DNA from: Massilia sp. METH4
GTDB taxonomy: Bacteria; Pseudomonadota; Gammaproteobacteria; Burkholderiales; Burkholderiaceae_D
Length of the DNA stretch: 64,000 nucleotides
Assembly (NCBI RefSeq): GCF_037094685.1
Contig: NZ_CP146614.1
Location: 1,364,001-1,428,000 of the forward strand
Direction: 5' to 3'
Below the pieces are notes generated by a model, which ran no database searches, had not been told where the DNA came from, and saw only the letters and a list, made by a program, of their open reading frames with translations. Within the stretch, counting starts at the first letter, position 1. Each line of letters starts with the position of its first letter. Positions 1 to 8,448 of this stretch are shown here, piece by piece. A program made the position numbers and the translations under genes.

Positions 1-341
1 GCGTACCCCGCCTTCGCCAGCCACAGCACGGCCGCGCCGACGCCGCCCCAGCACGCGGCGCCGCGGCAGCGCTCGAGCGCCGCGTGCAGCAGGGCGGGCG
101 GTGGCGGGGCTTGCTGCTCGTCCGCGACCAGCAGCGCCACATGGCATTCGGCGCCCGGATCGGCGGCGATCGCATCGAGGGTGCGGATGTCGAGCACGAA
201 CGCGTCGCCGAGCATGCGCTGCGCCAGCCGCAGCGGCTGGGCCAGGCCGGACCATGTCAGGCTCTCGGCATCGCCGGCATTCACGAGCAGCATGCGCAGC
301 GGCTGTTCGCGGCAGGGGCGGACGAGGTTAGCGAGCGACAT
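1..341 (-). CDS. GlxA-like transcriptional regulator, N-terminal part (cut by window edge)
   Basis: The reading frame starts at 341 and runs off the window at position 1, so only about 113 residues are visible. They begin MSLANLVRPCREQPLRMLLV and look like the alpha/beta N-terminal half of GlxA-type AraC regulators (DJ-1/PfpI fold). The segment CWGGVGAAVLWLAKAGY sits where those proteins have a G-x-C-x-G-A-x-x-L-A-x-A-G-L motif. The AraC helix-turn-helix half would lie outside the window, so the family call is an inference from the N-terminus alone. It is divergent from the marR-type gene, with about 97 bp between the two starts. Confidence 0.5.
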   Translation of the reverse strand, partial: MSLANLVRPCREQPLRMLLVNAGDAESLTWSGLAQPLRLAQRMLGDAFVLDIRTLDAIAADPGAECHVALLVADEQQAPPPPALLHAALERCRGAACWGGVGAAVLWLAKAGY

Positions 342-426
342 CGGACATGGCGTATCGGGGGCCGGGCGGACTGGGGACCGCTATGGTAACAGTTCGAAGC
401 GCCGCCGCGCCGGGCAGCCGCCCCGC

Positions 427-432
427 TATAAT
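427..432 (+). promoter_or_regulatory. -10 hexamer of the marR-type gene
   Basis: A perfect TATAAT ends 6 bp before the ATG at 439. The start point expected from this box falls on or next to the start codon, so the message may be leaderless. No convincing -35 box and no Shine-Dalgarno sequence were seen. Confidence 0.5.
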
Positions 433-438
433 CCGCCC

Positions 439-885
439 ATGGGTGAACGTTATCTGAAAAGTATCCGGTTGCTGGCGGAATGCATGCAAGCCTTCGAGCG
501 CCTGTCCGGCCGCCACGTGCGCGAGAATGGCCTGACGCACGCCCAGTTCGACATCATCGCGACGCTGGGCAATACGCCGGGCATGTCCTACAAGGAGCTC
601 GGCGAGCGCACGCTGATCACGAAAGGCACGCTGACGGGCGTGATCGAACGCCTGGAACAAAAGGGCCTCGTGACGCGCGAGCGCAGCACGCTCGACGCGC
701 GCAGCTGGTTCATCCGGCTCACCCCGCAGGGCGGAGACGTATTCCGTGACGTGTTCCCACGCGTAATCGCGCGTGGCAGCGCCGTCTTCTCCCATTACAC
801 CGAGGCCGATTACGTGGAGCTGGAACGGGCGCTGGCGCGCCTGAAAAGCGTGATCGATGCCTCGCCCGAACCCACCTCTTCCTGA
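439..885 (+). CDS. MarR-family transcriptional regulator
   Basis: A 148-residue winged-helix regulator, the usual length for MarR proteins. Residues about 30-95 form the DNA-binding core, with LTHAQFDIIATLG before the recognition region, then LITKGTLTGVIERLEQKGLV and the wing RSTLDARSWFIRLTPQG. That order is typical of MarR dimers that sense small phenolic or oxidant ligands. The ligand cannot be told from sequence. The ATG at 439 was chosen because it starts directly at the conserved N-terminal helix. A much longer in-frame extension upstream runs through the divergent promoter region and has no homology-like features. The next gene begins 7 bp after the stop. Confidence 0.85.
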   Translation: MGERYLKSIRLLAECMQAFERLSGRHVRENGLTHAQFDIIATLGNTPGMSYKELGERTLITKGTLTGVIERLEQKGLVTRERSTLDARSWFIRLTPQGGDVFRDVFPRVIARGSAVFSHYTEADYVELERALARLKSVIDASPEPTSS

Positions 886-892
886 CTAGACG

Positions 893-1180
893 ATGCTGAA
901 AACTACCCTGATCGCCGGCGTGAAGCCCGCCAAGTACGACAAAGACATCTCCGGCAACCTGCTGCTGGAAACCACCACCGAGGACGAAGTGCGCGCCCAG
1001 AAATTCCTGATCGGCGTGCGCAACGAGGATGGCGACATCTACCGCCTGATCGGCGCCACCAAGCACAACAGCTTCACCAATGCCGTCGAGGAGCTGGAAG
1101 ACCTGGAGCTCACCGACGAGCTGGCCGACATGGACGGCACCACGCACGAGGGTTGCGACGCCATCTTCCGGCAGGAGTGA
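893..1180 (+). CDS. Small acidic protein of unknown function
   Basis: A 95-residue soluble protein rich in Asp and Glu, beginning MLKTTLIAGVKPAKYDKDI. It has no signal peptide, membrane segment or motif I recognise. The C-terminal third (VEELEDLELTDELADMDGT) is strongly acidic. It starts 7 bp after the MarR gene and is probably cotranscribed with it. Codon use fits the neighbourhood, so it looks like a real gene, but I cannot name a family. Confidence 0.7.
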   Translation: MLKTTLIAGVKPAKYDKDISGNLLLETTTEDEVRAQKFLIGVRNEDGDIYRLIGATKHNSFTNAVEELEDLELTDELADMDGTTHEGCDAIFRQE

Positions 1181-1276
1181 GCCGCAGCGCGGCGAACGGC
1201 GCGCGCCCGCAGCGGCATCCGCGCAACATCACACCCCGGCCATCGATAAATTGTTTCCACGCGGCAATATTGTGGG

Positions 1277-1282
1277 TATAAT
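1277..1282 (+). promoter_or_regulatory. -10 hexamer of the HDOD gene
   Basis: A perfect TATAAT preceded by TGGG. The ATG of the next gene lies 6 bp downstream, exactly where transcription should begin, and no Shine-Dalgarno is present. This suggests a leaderless transcript. A TTGTTT at 1251 is 20 bp upstream, too far for a standard -35 box. Confidence 0.5.
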
Positions 1283-1288
1283 TTTTCG

Positions 1289-2125
1289 ATGGACAAATTT
1301 GAAGCCTTCAATACGATCGCGGCCCAGGCCGGCCGCGGCGAGCTCGCTTTTCCCGCCAGCGTGGAGGCTTCCATCAAGCTCCAGCAGGCCCTCGTCGATC
1401 CCGATTGCCACGTGGACCTCGCGGCGCGCCTGATCGGCGCCGACCCGCTGCTGGCCGCGCGCACCGTGGCCATCGCCAATTCCGTTGCCTTCAACCGGTC
1501 CGGCACGCCGATCTCCAGCGTGCGTGCCGCCGTGCAGCGCCTGGGCGTGCGCACGCTGCAATCACTGGTGGCCGCGCTGATCGTGCGCCAGCTCGGCGGC
1601 ACCCTGCCGCCCGGCGCGCGCGCCATGGCGGACCGGTTGTGGGCGCACACGGCCCACGTGGCCGCGCTGGCCCAGGTGATCGCGCGCCGCGTGACGCACG
1701 TGGACCCGGATACGGCGCTGTTCGCGGGCATCGTGCACGAGGTGGGCGCGTTCTACGCCCTGTCGCGCGCGGAAGAATTCCCCGGCCTGTTCGATGGCGA
1801 GCCGGACACCTGGATCGCGCATGGCGAGGCGGCGATCGGCCGCGGCGTGCTGGCCGCGCTGATGGTGCCCGAACCGGTGGTGCGCGCCGTCGAAGCGATG
1901 TGGACCGGCCTGCGCGCACTGCCGCCGGAAACGCTGGGCGACACGCTGCTGCTGGCGGACGACCTGGCTCCCGAACCTTCGCCCATGCACGTGCCGCCCG
2001 GCGCCACCACGGTGCTGGCGGCCCGCACGCTCGATTTCGCCGTGGGCGACGGCACGCTGCAGGCGATTCTCGACGAATCGCGCGACGAAGTGCGCTCGCT
2101 GCGCATCGCGCTGATGATGTCCTGA
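1289..2125 (+). CDS. HDOD domain signalling protein
   Basis: A 278-residue protein that is essentially one HDOD domain (residues about 20-215). HDOD domains are HD-superfamily relatives that mostly lack nucleotide-hydrolase residues and act as signalling scaffolds in regulation, chemotaxis or c-di-GMP circuits. Typical features are RLIGADPLLAARTVAIANS (about 48-66), the SSVRAAVQRLGVRTLQSLV segment, and an FAGIVHEVGAFYAL stretch where catalytic HD proteins carry HD. No GGDEF, EAL or receiver domain is attached, so the partner is unknown. The start is set by the -10 box directly upstream. Confidence 0.82.
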   Translation: MDKFEAFNTIAAQAGRGELAFPASVEASIKLQQALVDPDCHVDLAARLIGADPLLAARTVAIANSVAFNRSGTPISSVRAAVQRLGVRTLQSLVAALIVRQLGGTLPPGARAMADRLWAHTAHVAALAQVIARRVTHVDPDTALFAGIVHEVGAFYALSRAEEFPGLFDGEPDTWIAHGEAAIGRGVLAALMVPEPVVRAVEAMWTGLRALPPETLGDTLLLADDLAPEPSPMHVPPGATTVLAARTLDFAVGDGTLQAILDESRDEVRSLRIALMMS

Positions 2126-2184
2126 TGCCCTGACCCGCTGCCCGGCATTTCGGCGATAATCGGCTTTTTTGCCTCGCCGACAAC

Positions 2185-3141
2185 ATGAAGAACCTTCTCC
2201 GCGCCTGCGCCGTGGCGTGCTGCTTCGTGGCCGGCGGCGCGCAGGCCCAGGGCGCATCGATCGCGCTCGAGGGTGCGCCGTATGTGCTGGAAGGCACGGA
2301 GGTGCGCACCGTGCGTGCCCGCGAGCTGCAGCGCGATTACCAGATCTACGTGAGCCTGCCCGCCTCCTACGCCCGCTCCGGGCGCAGCTATCCGGTGGTG
2401 TTCGTCACCGATGCGCCGTATGCATTCCCGCTCGCGCGCGCGATCGCCAGCCGCGTGGGCCGCAAGGGCCGCACGATCGATGAATTCGTGCTCGTGGGCC
2501 TGGCGTATGCGAACGGCGACTCGCCCGAATACAGCCGCCGCCGCGACTACACGCCGGGGCAGCCCGGCGAGGGCGAGATCAAGTCCGACATGCCGGGCCG
2601 CGAACCGAAGTTCGGCGAGGCCGCCGATTTTGCCCGCTTCATCGCCAACGACGTGTTCCCGTTCGTGGCCAGGCACTACCGCGTGGACATGCACCGCAAG
2701 ACCTATATCGGCCATGCGTATGGCTCGCTGCTCGGGCTGGAAATGCTGCTGGGCGACCGGCCCATGTTCGAGAACTACGTGCTGGGCAGCCCCTCGCTGT
2801 GGTTCGGCCGGCGCATGATGTTCGAGCGCGAGAAAGCCGCGGCGGCGGTGCGCAAGGATATCCGCGCCAATGTGCTGCTGGCGGTGGGAGAGTTCGAGAC
2901 GATCAGGCCAGGCCCGCGCTACAACCGGCGCGAAGACCTGGTGCGCGACGTGCGCGCCTTCAAGGCGGCACTGAAGTCGCGCAACTACCCGAGCCTCAAA
3001 GTGATGGCGGACGTGATCCCCGAGGAAGACCACTTCACCGTGGGCCCCGCCGTCATCACGCGCGGGCTGCGCTGGGCGCTGCCGGGCAGCGAGGAGCCGC
3101 CAGGCCGCGCGCATCCAGGCGCAGGCGGCGGTAGCGATTGA
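2185..3141 (+). CDS. Exported esterase-like alpha/beta hydrolase (IroE/Fes-type fold), probably inactive
   Basis: A 318-residue protein with a signal peptide (about residues 1-22, cleavage after GGAQA). It has the alpha/beta-hydrolase fold of the putative esterase family that includes siderophore esterases and esterase D. VVFVTDAPYAFPLARAI and FVLVGLAYANGD match the early strands, and EEDHFTV supplies the catalytic histidine. The nucleophile elbow, normally G-H-S-x-G-G, reads G-H-A-Y-G-S: residue 178 is Ala where the catalytic Ser should be, and Ser181 lies three residues later. The protein may therefore be a binding protein or use a shifted serine. It probably acts in the periplasm. Confidence 0.75.
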   Translation: MKNLLRACAVACCFVAGGAQAQGASIALEGAPYVLEGTEVRTVRARELQRDYQIYVSLPASYARSGRSYPVVFVTDAPYAFPLARAIASRVGRKGRTIDEFVLVGLAYANGDSPEYSRRRDYTPGQPGEGEIKSDMPGREPKFGEAADFARFIANDVFPFVARHYRVDMHRKTYIGHAYGSLLGLEMLLGDRPMFENYVLGSPSLWFGRRMMFEREKAAAAVRKDIRANVLLAVGEFETIRPGPRYNRREDLVRDVRAFKAALKSRNYPSLKVMADVIPEEDHFTVGPAVITRGLRWALPGSEEPPGRAHPGAGGGSD

Positions 3142-3259
3142 ACAGCCGGTCGGGGCCGGCGCCATCGGCGTCGTCCCACGCAAACGGCACTCTCGGGCCG
3201 GGCTCGGCCTCTTTCGTGGACGGCGGCCGCCCCAGCAATATCTCGTACAGGTTCTCCAT
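3056..3259 (-). CDS. Small hypothetical protein
   Basis: A possible 67-residue protein starting MENLYEILLGRPPSTKEAE, with a GGAG element a few bases before the ATG at 3259. It contains a patch of charged and aromatic residues (VPFAWDDADGAG) and an Arg-rich, Ala/Pro-rich tail. It overlaps the 3' end of the convergent esterase gene by 86 bp, and the tail looks like the shadow of that gene. The N-terminal half is therefore more believable than the C-terminal half. No family recognised. Confidence 0.35.
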   Translation of the reverse strand: MENLYEILLGRPPSTKEAEPGPRVPFAWDDADGAGPDRLFNRYRRLRLDARGLAAPRCPAAPSAARA

Positions 3260-3291
3260 CAACGCTCCATCGAGGCGCCGATCGTACGGAC

Positions 3292-3317
3292 AAAAAAATG
3301 CCCGCTCGAAAGCGGGC
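3292..3317 (-). terminator. Rho-independent terminator downstream of the WYL regulator
   Basis: Read on the minus strand, GCCCGCT-TTCG-AGCGGGC is followed by A and seven T. The 7-bp GC stem with a T-run is a standard terminator. It lies about 150 bp after the stop of the WYL-domain regulator. Confidence 0.7.
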
Positions 3318-3465
3318 CAAGTCCAAAACTAGGGATGTCCTGAAAGAGACGGTTCCATAGTACTAGTCGGACATGCCGCACTCTGTGCGCCAGTTCACAT
3401 AAGATGCATATTCGTCAGTCTTGCCTTGACGCCATGATCGTAAGGGGCGGGCCTGACAGTTTCTG

Positions 3466-4158
3466 TCAGGAGTCGTCGCGAATGCCGTGCTCGGCGCGCC
3501 AGGCCCGGATCAGCACGTGCCGGGGTGTGGGATAGCGTTCCCCGATCGACTCGGCGGCGCGGATCCGGTCGATGCGGAAATGGCGCTGCGCCGCGCGCAG
3601 CTCGCACCACGCGGCCAGCAAGCGCTTGCCATCCAGGTAGGCCAGCGCGAACGGCCAGACGACGCGTTCCGACGCGCGCCCCTGCTCGTCGCTGTAGCAG
3701 ATGCGCAGCTTGTGCTGGTGGCGGATCGCCTCGCGCGCCGGGCGCACGAACACCTCCTGTTCGGGATGCGGCGGCGCGATCGGCACCCACAGGCTGGTTT
3801 CGGCCATCTCGTCGCGCAAGTCCTTCGGCGTGGCGGTGGCGATCTTGGCCAGCGCGCTGGCGGCAGCGGCCGATAGCGCCTCGTCCCCCTGGCGGCGCAC
3901 CCAGCGCGCGCCCAGCACGAGGGCTTCCAGCTCGTCGGCGGAGAACATCAGCGGCGGCAGGAAGAAGCCGCTTTTCAGCATGTAGCCAACGCCCGCGGAG
4001 CCTTGCACCGGCGCGCCCAGTTCGGCCAGCGCGGCGATGTCGCGGTAGATCGTGCGCTCGGAAACGCCCAGCCGGTCCGCCAGCGCGGCGGCCGTGACGG
4101 GATGACGGTTGCCGCGCAACGCGTCCATCAGCTGGAACAGGCGGCCGGTACGGCTCAT
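3466..4158 (-). CDS. HTH/WYL-domain transcriptional regulator (YafY type)
   Basis: A 230-residue regulator with an N-terminal DeoR-like helix-turn-helix (about 5-60: LFQLMDAL, then LADRLGVSERTIYRDIAALA). A WYL ligand-binding domain follows (about 135-210: LRICYSDEQGRASERVVWPF, then KRLLAAWCELRAAQRHFRIDRI). WYL proteins often respond to nucleotides or nucleic-acid ends and regulate stress or metabolism; the ligand here is unknown. It is divergent from the gntR-like gene with about 190 bp between starts. An 8-bp perfect hairpin (3452-3470) overlaps its stop codon. Confidence 0.85.
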   Translation of the reverse strand: MSRTGRLFQLMDALRGNRHPVTAAALADRLGVSERTIYRDIAALAELGAPVQGSAGVGYMLKSGFFLPPLMFSADELEALVLGARWVRRQGDEALSAAAASALAKIATATPKDLRDEMAETSLWVPIAPPHPEQEVFVRPAREAIRHQHKLRICYSDEQGRASERVVWPFALAYLDGKRLLAAWCELRAAQRHFRIDRIRAAESIGERYPTPRHVLIRAWRAEHGIRDDS

Positions 4159-4349
4159 GGGGCCTCCGATGGTAAAACGGCAAGCTTAGCACGAGGCTGC
4201 GGGCCTGTACCACCGGCCCCTTCGGTCATGCCGGCCAGGTATCGACAGCGCAGCTTTGATTGACACGCTCTCCCATTTGATGGATAAATCCAGCCCAACA
4301 ACACATAAACAAAGTACGATTCCAGGGGTTCCCCCAGCCCCGTCCAGAT

Positions 4350-5378
4350 ATGAGCAAATCCCCTTCTACCAAGAGCCGCGCCAGCGGAAGAGTCACGCTG
4401 AGCGACGTGGCGGCCCGCGCCGGCGTGGCGCCGATGACGGCATCGCGCGCGATCAACCAGCCCGACCTCGTGTCGTCGCTGCTGCGCCAGCGCGTGGAGC
4501 AGGCGGTGCAGGAACTCGGCTACGTGCCGAACCGCGCCGCCCGCGCCCTCGCCTCCGCCCAATCGAATGTCATCGTGGTGCTCGTGCCCTCGCTGTCGAA
4601 CACCGTGTTCACCGCAGTCCTTCAGGGGATCCAGGATGCGCTGGACGACGACAATTACCAGCTCCTGATCGGCAACACCCGCTATTCCGATGCCGAGGAA
4701 GAAAAGCTGCTGAACGTGTACATGCAGTCGAATCCGGACGGCATCCTGCTCTCCGGCCTCACCCACAGCACCCGCGTGCAGCAGATGCTGGAAACGTCGC
4801 GCGTGCCGGTGGTGTCGATGATGGACCTGTCGGCCGACCCGGAGACGCTGTGCGTCGGCTTCTCGCAAGTGGAAGCAGGTCAGGCGATGACGCGCTACCT
4901 GATCGGCAAGGGCAAGAAGCGCATCGGCTTCATCGGCGCCCAGCTCGACGAGCGCACGCTGCGCCGCGCCGAGGGCTACCGCAAGGCGATGGCGGACGCC
5001 GGCCTGGCCGACCCGCGCCTGGAACTGATGGTGCCCGATCCTTCCACCATCGCGCTGGGCGCCGAACTGCTGGGCCGCATGCTGGCCCAGGTGCCCGATT
5101 GCGACGCGATCTTCTGCTGCAACGACGACCTGGCGCATGGCGCCATCTACCAGTGCCAGCGCCGCGGCATTTCGGTACCGGAGCAGCTGGCCATCTGCGG
5201 CTTCAACGACCTGCCGGCCTCGGCGTGGATGAAGCCCGCGCTGACGACGGTCGGCACGCCGCGCTACAAGATCGGCTACGAGGCCGCCACGATGCTGCGC
5301 GCCGCCATCCGGGGCGAGCGGCCCGCGCAGCCGCACCTGGATCTCGGGTTCACGCTGATGGCGCGCGAAAGCGCTTGA
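4350..5378 (+). CDS. gntR: LacI-family repressor, GntR-like (gluconate/cellobionate regulator)
   Basis: A 342-residue LacI-family regulator. The helix-turn-helix spans about residues 16-40 (VTLSDVAARAGVAPMTASRA), followed by the hinge helix NRAARALAS that inserts into the minor groove. A periplasmic-binding-protein-like effector domain covers about 60-340 (VIVVLVPSLSNTVFTAVLQG; DAIFCCNDDLAHGA; LAICGFNDLPAS). It resembles the GntR/IdnR branch that binds gluconate-type effectors. It lies just upstream of gluconokinase, and a 14-bp LacI-type palindrome (TGTTAGCGCTATCA) recurs at 5529 and 10137. It most likely represses both the kinase and the transporter/phosphorylase operon. Confidence 0.82.
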   Translation: MSKSPSTKSRASGRVTLSDVAARAGVAPMTASRAINQPDLVSSLLRQRVEQAVQELGYVPNRAARALASAQSNVIVVLVPSLSNTVFTAVLQGIQDALDDDNYQLLIGNTRYSDAEEEKLLNVYMQSNPDGILLSGLTHSTRVQQMLETSRVPVVSMMDLSADPETLCVGFSQVEAGQAMTRYLIGKGKKRIGFIGAQLDERTLRRAEGYRKAMADAGLADPRLELMVPDPSTIALGAELLGRMLAQVPDCDAIFCCNDDLAHGAIYQCQRRGISVPEQLAICGFNDLPASAWMKPALTTVGTPRYKIGYEAATMLRAAIRGERPAQPHLDLGFTLMARESA

Positions 5379-5402
5379 GTGTGAAATCGTTGCCTAAAAA
5401 AG

Positions 5403-5480
5403 TTGCTCCAAAAATGGGGACGTACCCCATTTTCCCGGAAAGGTTGCCCTGAAAATGGGGTACGTCCCCATTTTTCGGGC
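5403..5480. repeat. REP-like inverted pair of palindromes
   Basis: Two 23-bp arms, at 5411-5433 and 5452-5474, are exact reverse complements separated by 18 bp. Each arm is itself nearly palindromic: AAAATGGGG, a 5-bp centre, then CCCCATTTT. Homology extends a few bases outward on both sides (TTGC-y-C on one side, a GG-rich end on the other). The arrangement resembles a BIME/REP doublet. It fills the gap between gntR and the gluconokinase promoter and could also fold as a bidirectional terminator. Confidence 0.75.
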
Positions 5481-5490
5481 AATGGTTGCC

Positions 5491-5519
5491 TTGAAATAGG
5501 CCACTTCGTGCAGTAGAAT
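5491..5519 (+). promoter_or_regulatory. Promoter of gluconokinase gene
   Basis: TTGAAA (5491-5496), a 17-bp spacer and TAGAAT (5514-5519) form a good sigma-70 promoter. The predicted start point near 5526 places the LacI-type operator at 5529 directly downstream of +1, where a bound repressor would block initiation. Confidence 0.65.
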
Positions 5520-5528
5520 GAAAAATTG

Positions 5529-5542
5529 TGTTAGCGCTATCA
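5529..5542. promoter_or_regulatory. LacI-type operator (GntR site 1)
   Basis: TGTTAGCGCTATCA is a near-perfect dyad around the CpG centre typical of LacI-family operators. It sits between the promoter and the ATG of gluconokinase. Exactly the same 14 bp, inverted, occur at 10137-10150. Confidence 0.75.
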
Positions 5543-5551
5543 GAGGGCGAG

Positions 5552-6058
5552 ATGACTAAACAGGATGCCCCGCGCTGGGTGGTAATGGGCGTGGCCGGAT
5601 GCGGCAAGAGTTCCGTGGGAGCGGCGCTGGCCGAGCGGCTCGGTGTGCGCTACGTGGAGGGCGACCGCTACCACTCGCCGGAAAACGTGGCCAAGATGAG
5701 CGCCGGCGTGCCGCTGACCGATGGCGACCGCCTGCACTGGCTGGCCAGCCTGCAGGGCGAAATCCGCGATGCTGCGCAGCGCGGCGAAGGAATCGTGGTG
5801 GGCTGTTCTGCCTTGAAGCGCCGCTATCGCGACCTGCTGCGTGAAGGCGTGCCGAACCTGCGCTTCGCCCACCTGGCGGGCTCGCGCGACCTGATCGCCG
5901 AGCGCATGGCCGCGCGTACGGGCCACTACATGCCGCTGTCGCTGCTGGACAGCCAGTTCGCCACGCTCGAACCGCTGCAGCCGGACGAAGCGGGCATCAC
6001 GCTCGATATCCGCGAAGACGTGGCCGCCCTGGTCGACCACATCACGACAGCCGGCTGA
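5552..6058 (+). CDS. gntK: Gluconokinase
   Basis: A 168-residue P-loop kinase of the shikimate-kinase fold, full length for GntK (about 170-175 residues). It phosphorylates D-gluconate to 6-phosphogluconate with ATP, feeding the Entner-Doudoroff and pentose-phosphate routes in the cytoplasm. The Walker A loop is GVAGCGKSSVG. YVEGDRYHSPENVAKMSAGVP is the substrate-binding region, and CSALKRRYRDLLRE and GHYMPLSLLDSQF are family hallmarks. The ATG at 5552 follows GAGGGCGAG. An upstream GTG at 5528 lies inside the operator and was rejected. The gene converges on the GH94 gene, leaving 20 bp between stops. Confidence 0.92.
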   Translation: MTKQDAPRWVVMGVAGCGKSSVGAALAERLGVRYVEGDRYHSPENVAKMSAGVPLTDGDRLHWLASLQGEIRDAAQRGEGIVVGCSALKRRYRDLLREGVPNLRFAHLAGSRDLIAERMAARTGHYMPLSLLDSQFATLEPLQPDEAGITLDIREDVAALVDHITTAG

Positions 6059-6078
6059 TCACGCCGGCCGCCGTGCCG

Positions 6079-8448
6079 TCATGCGGCAGGCACGGTCACC
6101 TCCAGCCGGTACGTGCGGCCGGCCTCGATGCCGGTCACGCGCGCTTCAGGCAACAGCTCGCCATCGCGGCGCACCTGGATCGCCGGCACGTCGCCACGCC
6201 GGATCGACACCTCGAAGGTCGCGCCGCGGAACGCGCGCACAGCCTTCATGCCTTGCCAGCTTGCCGGCAGCTGCGGCGCCACGCGCAGGCCTTCCGCATC
6301 GCCGACCAGGCCGCACAGGCCCTCGATCACGCTGCGATAGATCCACGACACCGTGCCCGTATTGAACAGGTGGCTCGACCGCCCCGCCGTGCGCGGATAC
6401 TCGCGCCACGCGCCGCGGTAGTAGTTCGGGATGAACACGGGCAGCTGGCCGCGCCGCAGGTAATCCGCCTCGTCCGGGCCGGGAATCATCCTGCGCATCA
6501 GGTCCCAGGCCCGTTCGCCGTCGGCGCCGTCATACAGGCTGTAGATGTAGAACGCGGCCGCGTGGTTGTACACGGCGCCGTTCTCCGCCGAGCCGGGATG
6601 CTTCTGGGTGACGCGGCCCACGTCCTCGCGCATCTTCGAGAACGGCGGCGCGAACATCTGCACGCCGTATGGCGTGTGCAGTTGCTGTTCCACCTCATGA
6701 ATCATCGAGGCGCGCTGCTCCGCGCTGGCCGCGCCGGACAGCATCGACCATGCCTGCGGGTTGAGCCAGATGCGCCCTTCCCTGTCGTCGGCCACGCCGA
6801 ATACCACGCCGTCGTCGGTGATGCCGCGCGCGAACCAGCGGCCATCCCACAGGTGTGCATTGGCCGCGTCGTTCAGCGCCTGTGCGCCGGCGCGGAAGTG
6901 CCGGGCACCTTCCTCGTCCTTGTGCTGCGCGCACATCTCCGCCCACAGCTTGAGCGCATACGCGGCGGCGACGGTCAGCCAGCCTGACACGCCCTTGCCC
7001 TTGTAGCCCACCATGTTCATCGGATCGCACCAGTCGCCCTGGGCGATGTAGGACAGGCCCCGCTCGTCGCGCTCCTTCAGCAGCCAGTCCATGGCCCGGC
7101 CGATGCGCTGCGCCACGGTGAGGCCATGGCCATCGCGGTCGAACACCAGTTCGTCGAGCAGCGCCCAATCCGCCGTCTCGTCCAGGTAGGCCTTCAGGCA
7201 CACGGGCAGCCACACGCAGTGGTCGGTGTGCGGCACCTGGTTGATGTACTTCAGCTCCGCGCCTTCGACGAGCAGGATCCCGTCCGGCATCGCGCCCGTC
7301 GGTTCCTGCTGCGACAGCGCATGCAGGAAGGCGCCGCGCGCCGTGGGCGGGTGCACGAAGCTCATGCCCATATTGTCCTGCAGGTAGTTGCGCGTCTGCG
7401 GGTCGGTCGTGAGGCGGTTCGAGCCGCCGTGGTAATACACCTGGCGCGGCAGCCAGTGGTTGATGAAGTTGTCGAATTCCGGGTCCGGCGTTTCCACCTT
7501 CACGCAGCCGGCGCCGGCGCCGATGTAGGCGGCATACGCCTCGCGGGCACGGGCAAACCCGGCGGCGGACAGGTAACGCTCGCGCAGCGCGGCGATCTCG
7601 GCGTCGTCGAACGCGGGTCCGAACAGGAAGCGGTACTCCTCGCTGCCGTCGCCCGGCAGCGCGAGCCGGTACTGCACGGCGGCCACCGGCGTTTCATAGC
7701 GCGCGTCGCCGCCCGCGAGCGTTTCCGCCCGCAGCGCGGATGGCGCATGCAGCCCGCCCTCGCCCTCGAACGCCTCCTGGGCCGCCTCCCATGCATCGGG
7801 GGCGCGCTCGCACAGGAAAAAGGTCTTGTCCTTGAAGTCCTTCTGCTTGAAGTAGTCGGCCACCTTCTGGTACGGCGCCACGCACGAAGCCACGATGCCC
7901 TGCAGGTCGGCGCGGTACTCGGCCGACTGGTTCATCCAGCTCATGTAGCCGATCGTGAAGTACGGCACCACCGACAGCCGGCGCGGCCGGCCGGACAGGT
8001 TGGTGACCTTCAGCGACCACAGCTCGGCCACGTCGTCCACCGGCAGGCCGAGCGCCAGCTCGATGCGGATGCCGAGCGCCTCGACCGTCCATGCCATATC
8101 GCTTTTTCCGGCCGAGAATTCGTAGCGGTCGGGCGCGGCGCGCACCGGTTCGTAGGGCGCGGAGAACAGCTCGCCCGTTTCCTCGTCCTTCACGTAGAAG
8201 AAGCGGCCCGGGTGGTGCGCGTAGTAGCCCTGCTCCGGCTGCATGAAGGTCTTCGCTTCCAGGTTCGGCGCATACGAATACTTGGCCGGTTCCGGCTGCA
8301 TGAACTGCGCGACCGCATAGCCGCGGCAGTTCACCTGGATCATCATCTTGCGGTTCCACAGGAAGCCGGCCGAGCGCGGCATGGCGGTGGGGGACAACAG
8401 TTCATAACGCTGGCCGTCAGCGGACGGGCGCAGGGTCGGGGAGTGCAT
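6079..8448 (-). CDS. GH94 glycoside phosphorylase, probable cellobionic acid phosphorylase
   Basis: A 789-residue GH94 enzyme: N-terminal beta-sandwich (about 1-270), linker helices, (alpha/alpha)6 barrel (about 320-710) and C-terminal beta domain. GH94 enzymes break beta-glucosides with inorganic phosphate, giving alpha-glucose-1-phosphate. The general-acid motif reads [12 protein letters not shown], with D472 at the catalytic position. The chain length and the W-C-D-P-M-N variant differ from cellobiose phosphorylases as I remember them. Neighbouring gluconokinase and a gluconate-type repressor point to cellobionate, yielding glucose-1-phosphate plus gluconate. That substrate is inferred from context; cellobiose or another glucoside remains possible. 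Translation starts inside the transporter gene (32-bp overlap), so the two are coupled. The ATG at 8448 is preceded by GGAG. Confidence 0.85.
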   Translation of the reverse strand: MHSPTLRPSADGQRYELLSPTAMPRSAGFLWNRKMMIQVNCRGYAVAQFMQPEPAKYSYAPNLEAKTFMQPEQGYYAHHPGRFFYVKDEETGELFSAPYEPVRAAPDRYEFSAGKSDMAWTVEALGIRIELALGLPVDDVAELWSLKVTNLSGRPRRLSVVPYFTIGYMSWMNQSAEYRADLQGIVASCVAPYQKVADYFKQKDFKDKTFFLCERAPDAWEAAQEAFEGEGGLHAPSALRAETLAGGDARYETPVAAVQYRLALPGDGSEEYRFLFGPAFDDAEIAALRERYLSAAGFARAREAYAAYIGAGAGCVKVETPDPEFDNFINHWLPRQVYYHGGSNRLTTDPQTRNYLQDNMGMSFVHPPTARGAFLHALSQQEPTGAMPDGILLVEGAELKYINQVPHTDHCVWLPVCLKAYLDETADWALLDELVFDRDGHGLTVAQRIGRAMDWLLKERDERGLSYIAQGDWCDPMNMVGYKGKGVSGWLTVAAAYALKLWAEMCAQHKDEEGARHFRAGAQALNDAANAHLWDGRWFARGITDDGVVFGVADDREGRIWLNPQAWSMLSGAASAEQRASMIHEVEQQLHTPYGVQMFAPPFSKMREDVGRVTQKHPGSAENGAVYNHAAAFYIYSLYDGADGERAWDLMRRMIPGPDEADYLRRGQLPVFIPNYYRGAWREYPRTAGRSSHLFNTGTVSWIYRSVIEGLCGLVGDAEGLRVAPQLPASWQGMKAVRAFRGATFEVSIRRGDVPAIQVRRDGELLPEARVTGIEAGRTYRLEVTVPAA

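Noticed and set aside
3452..3470. Perfect 8-bp hairpin overlapping the WYL regulator stop
   Set aside because: No T-run follows on the minus strand, so it is not a terminator by itself; the real one is at 3292-3317.
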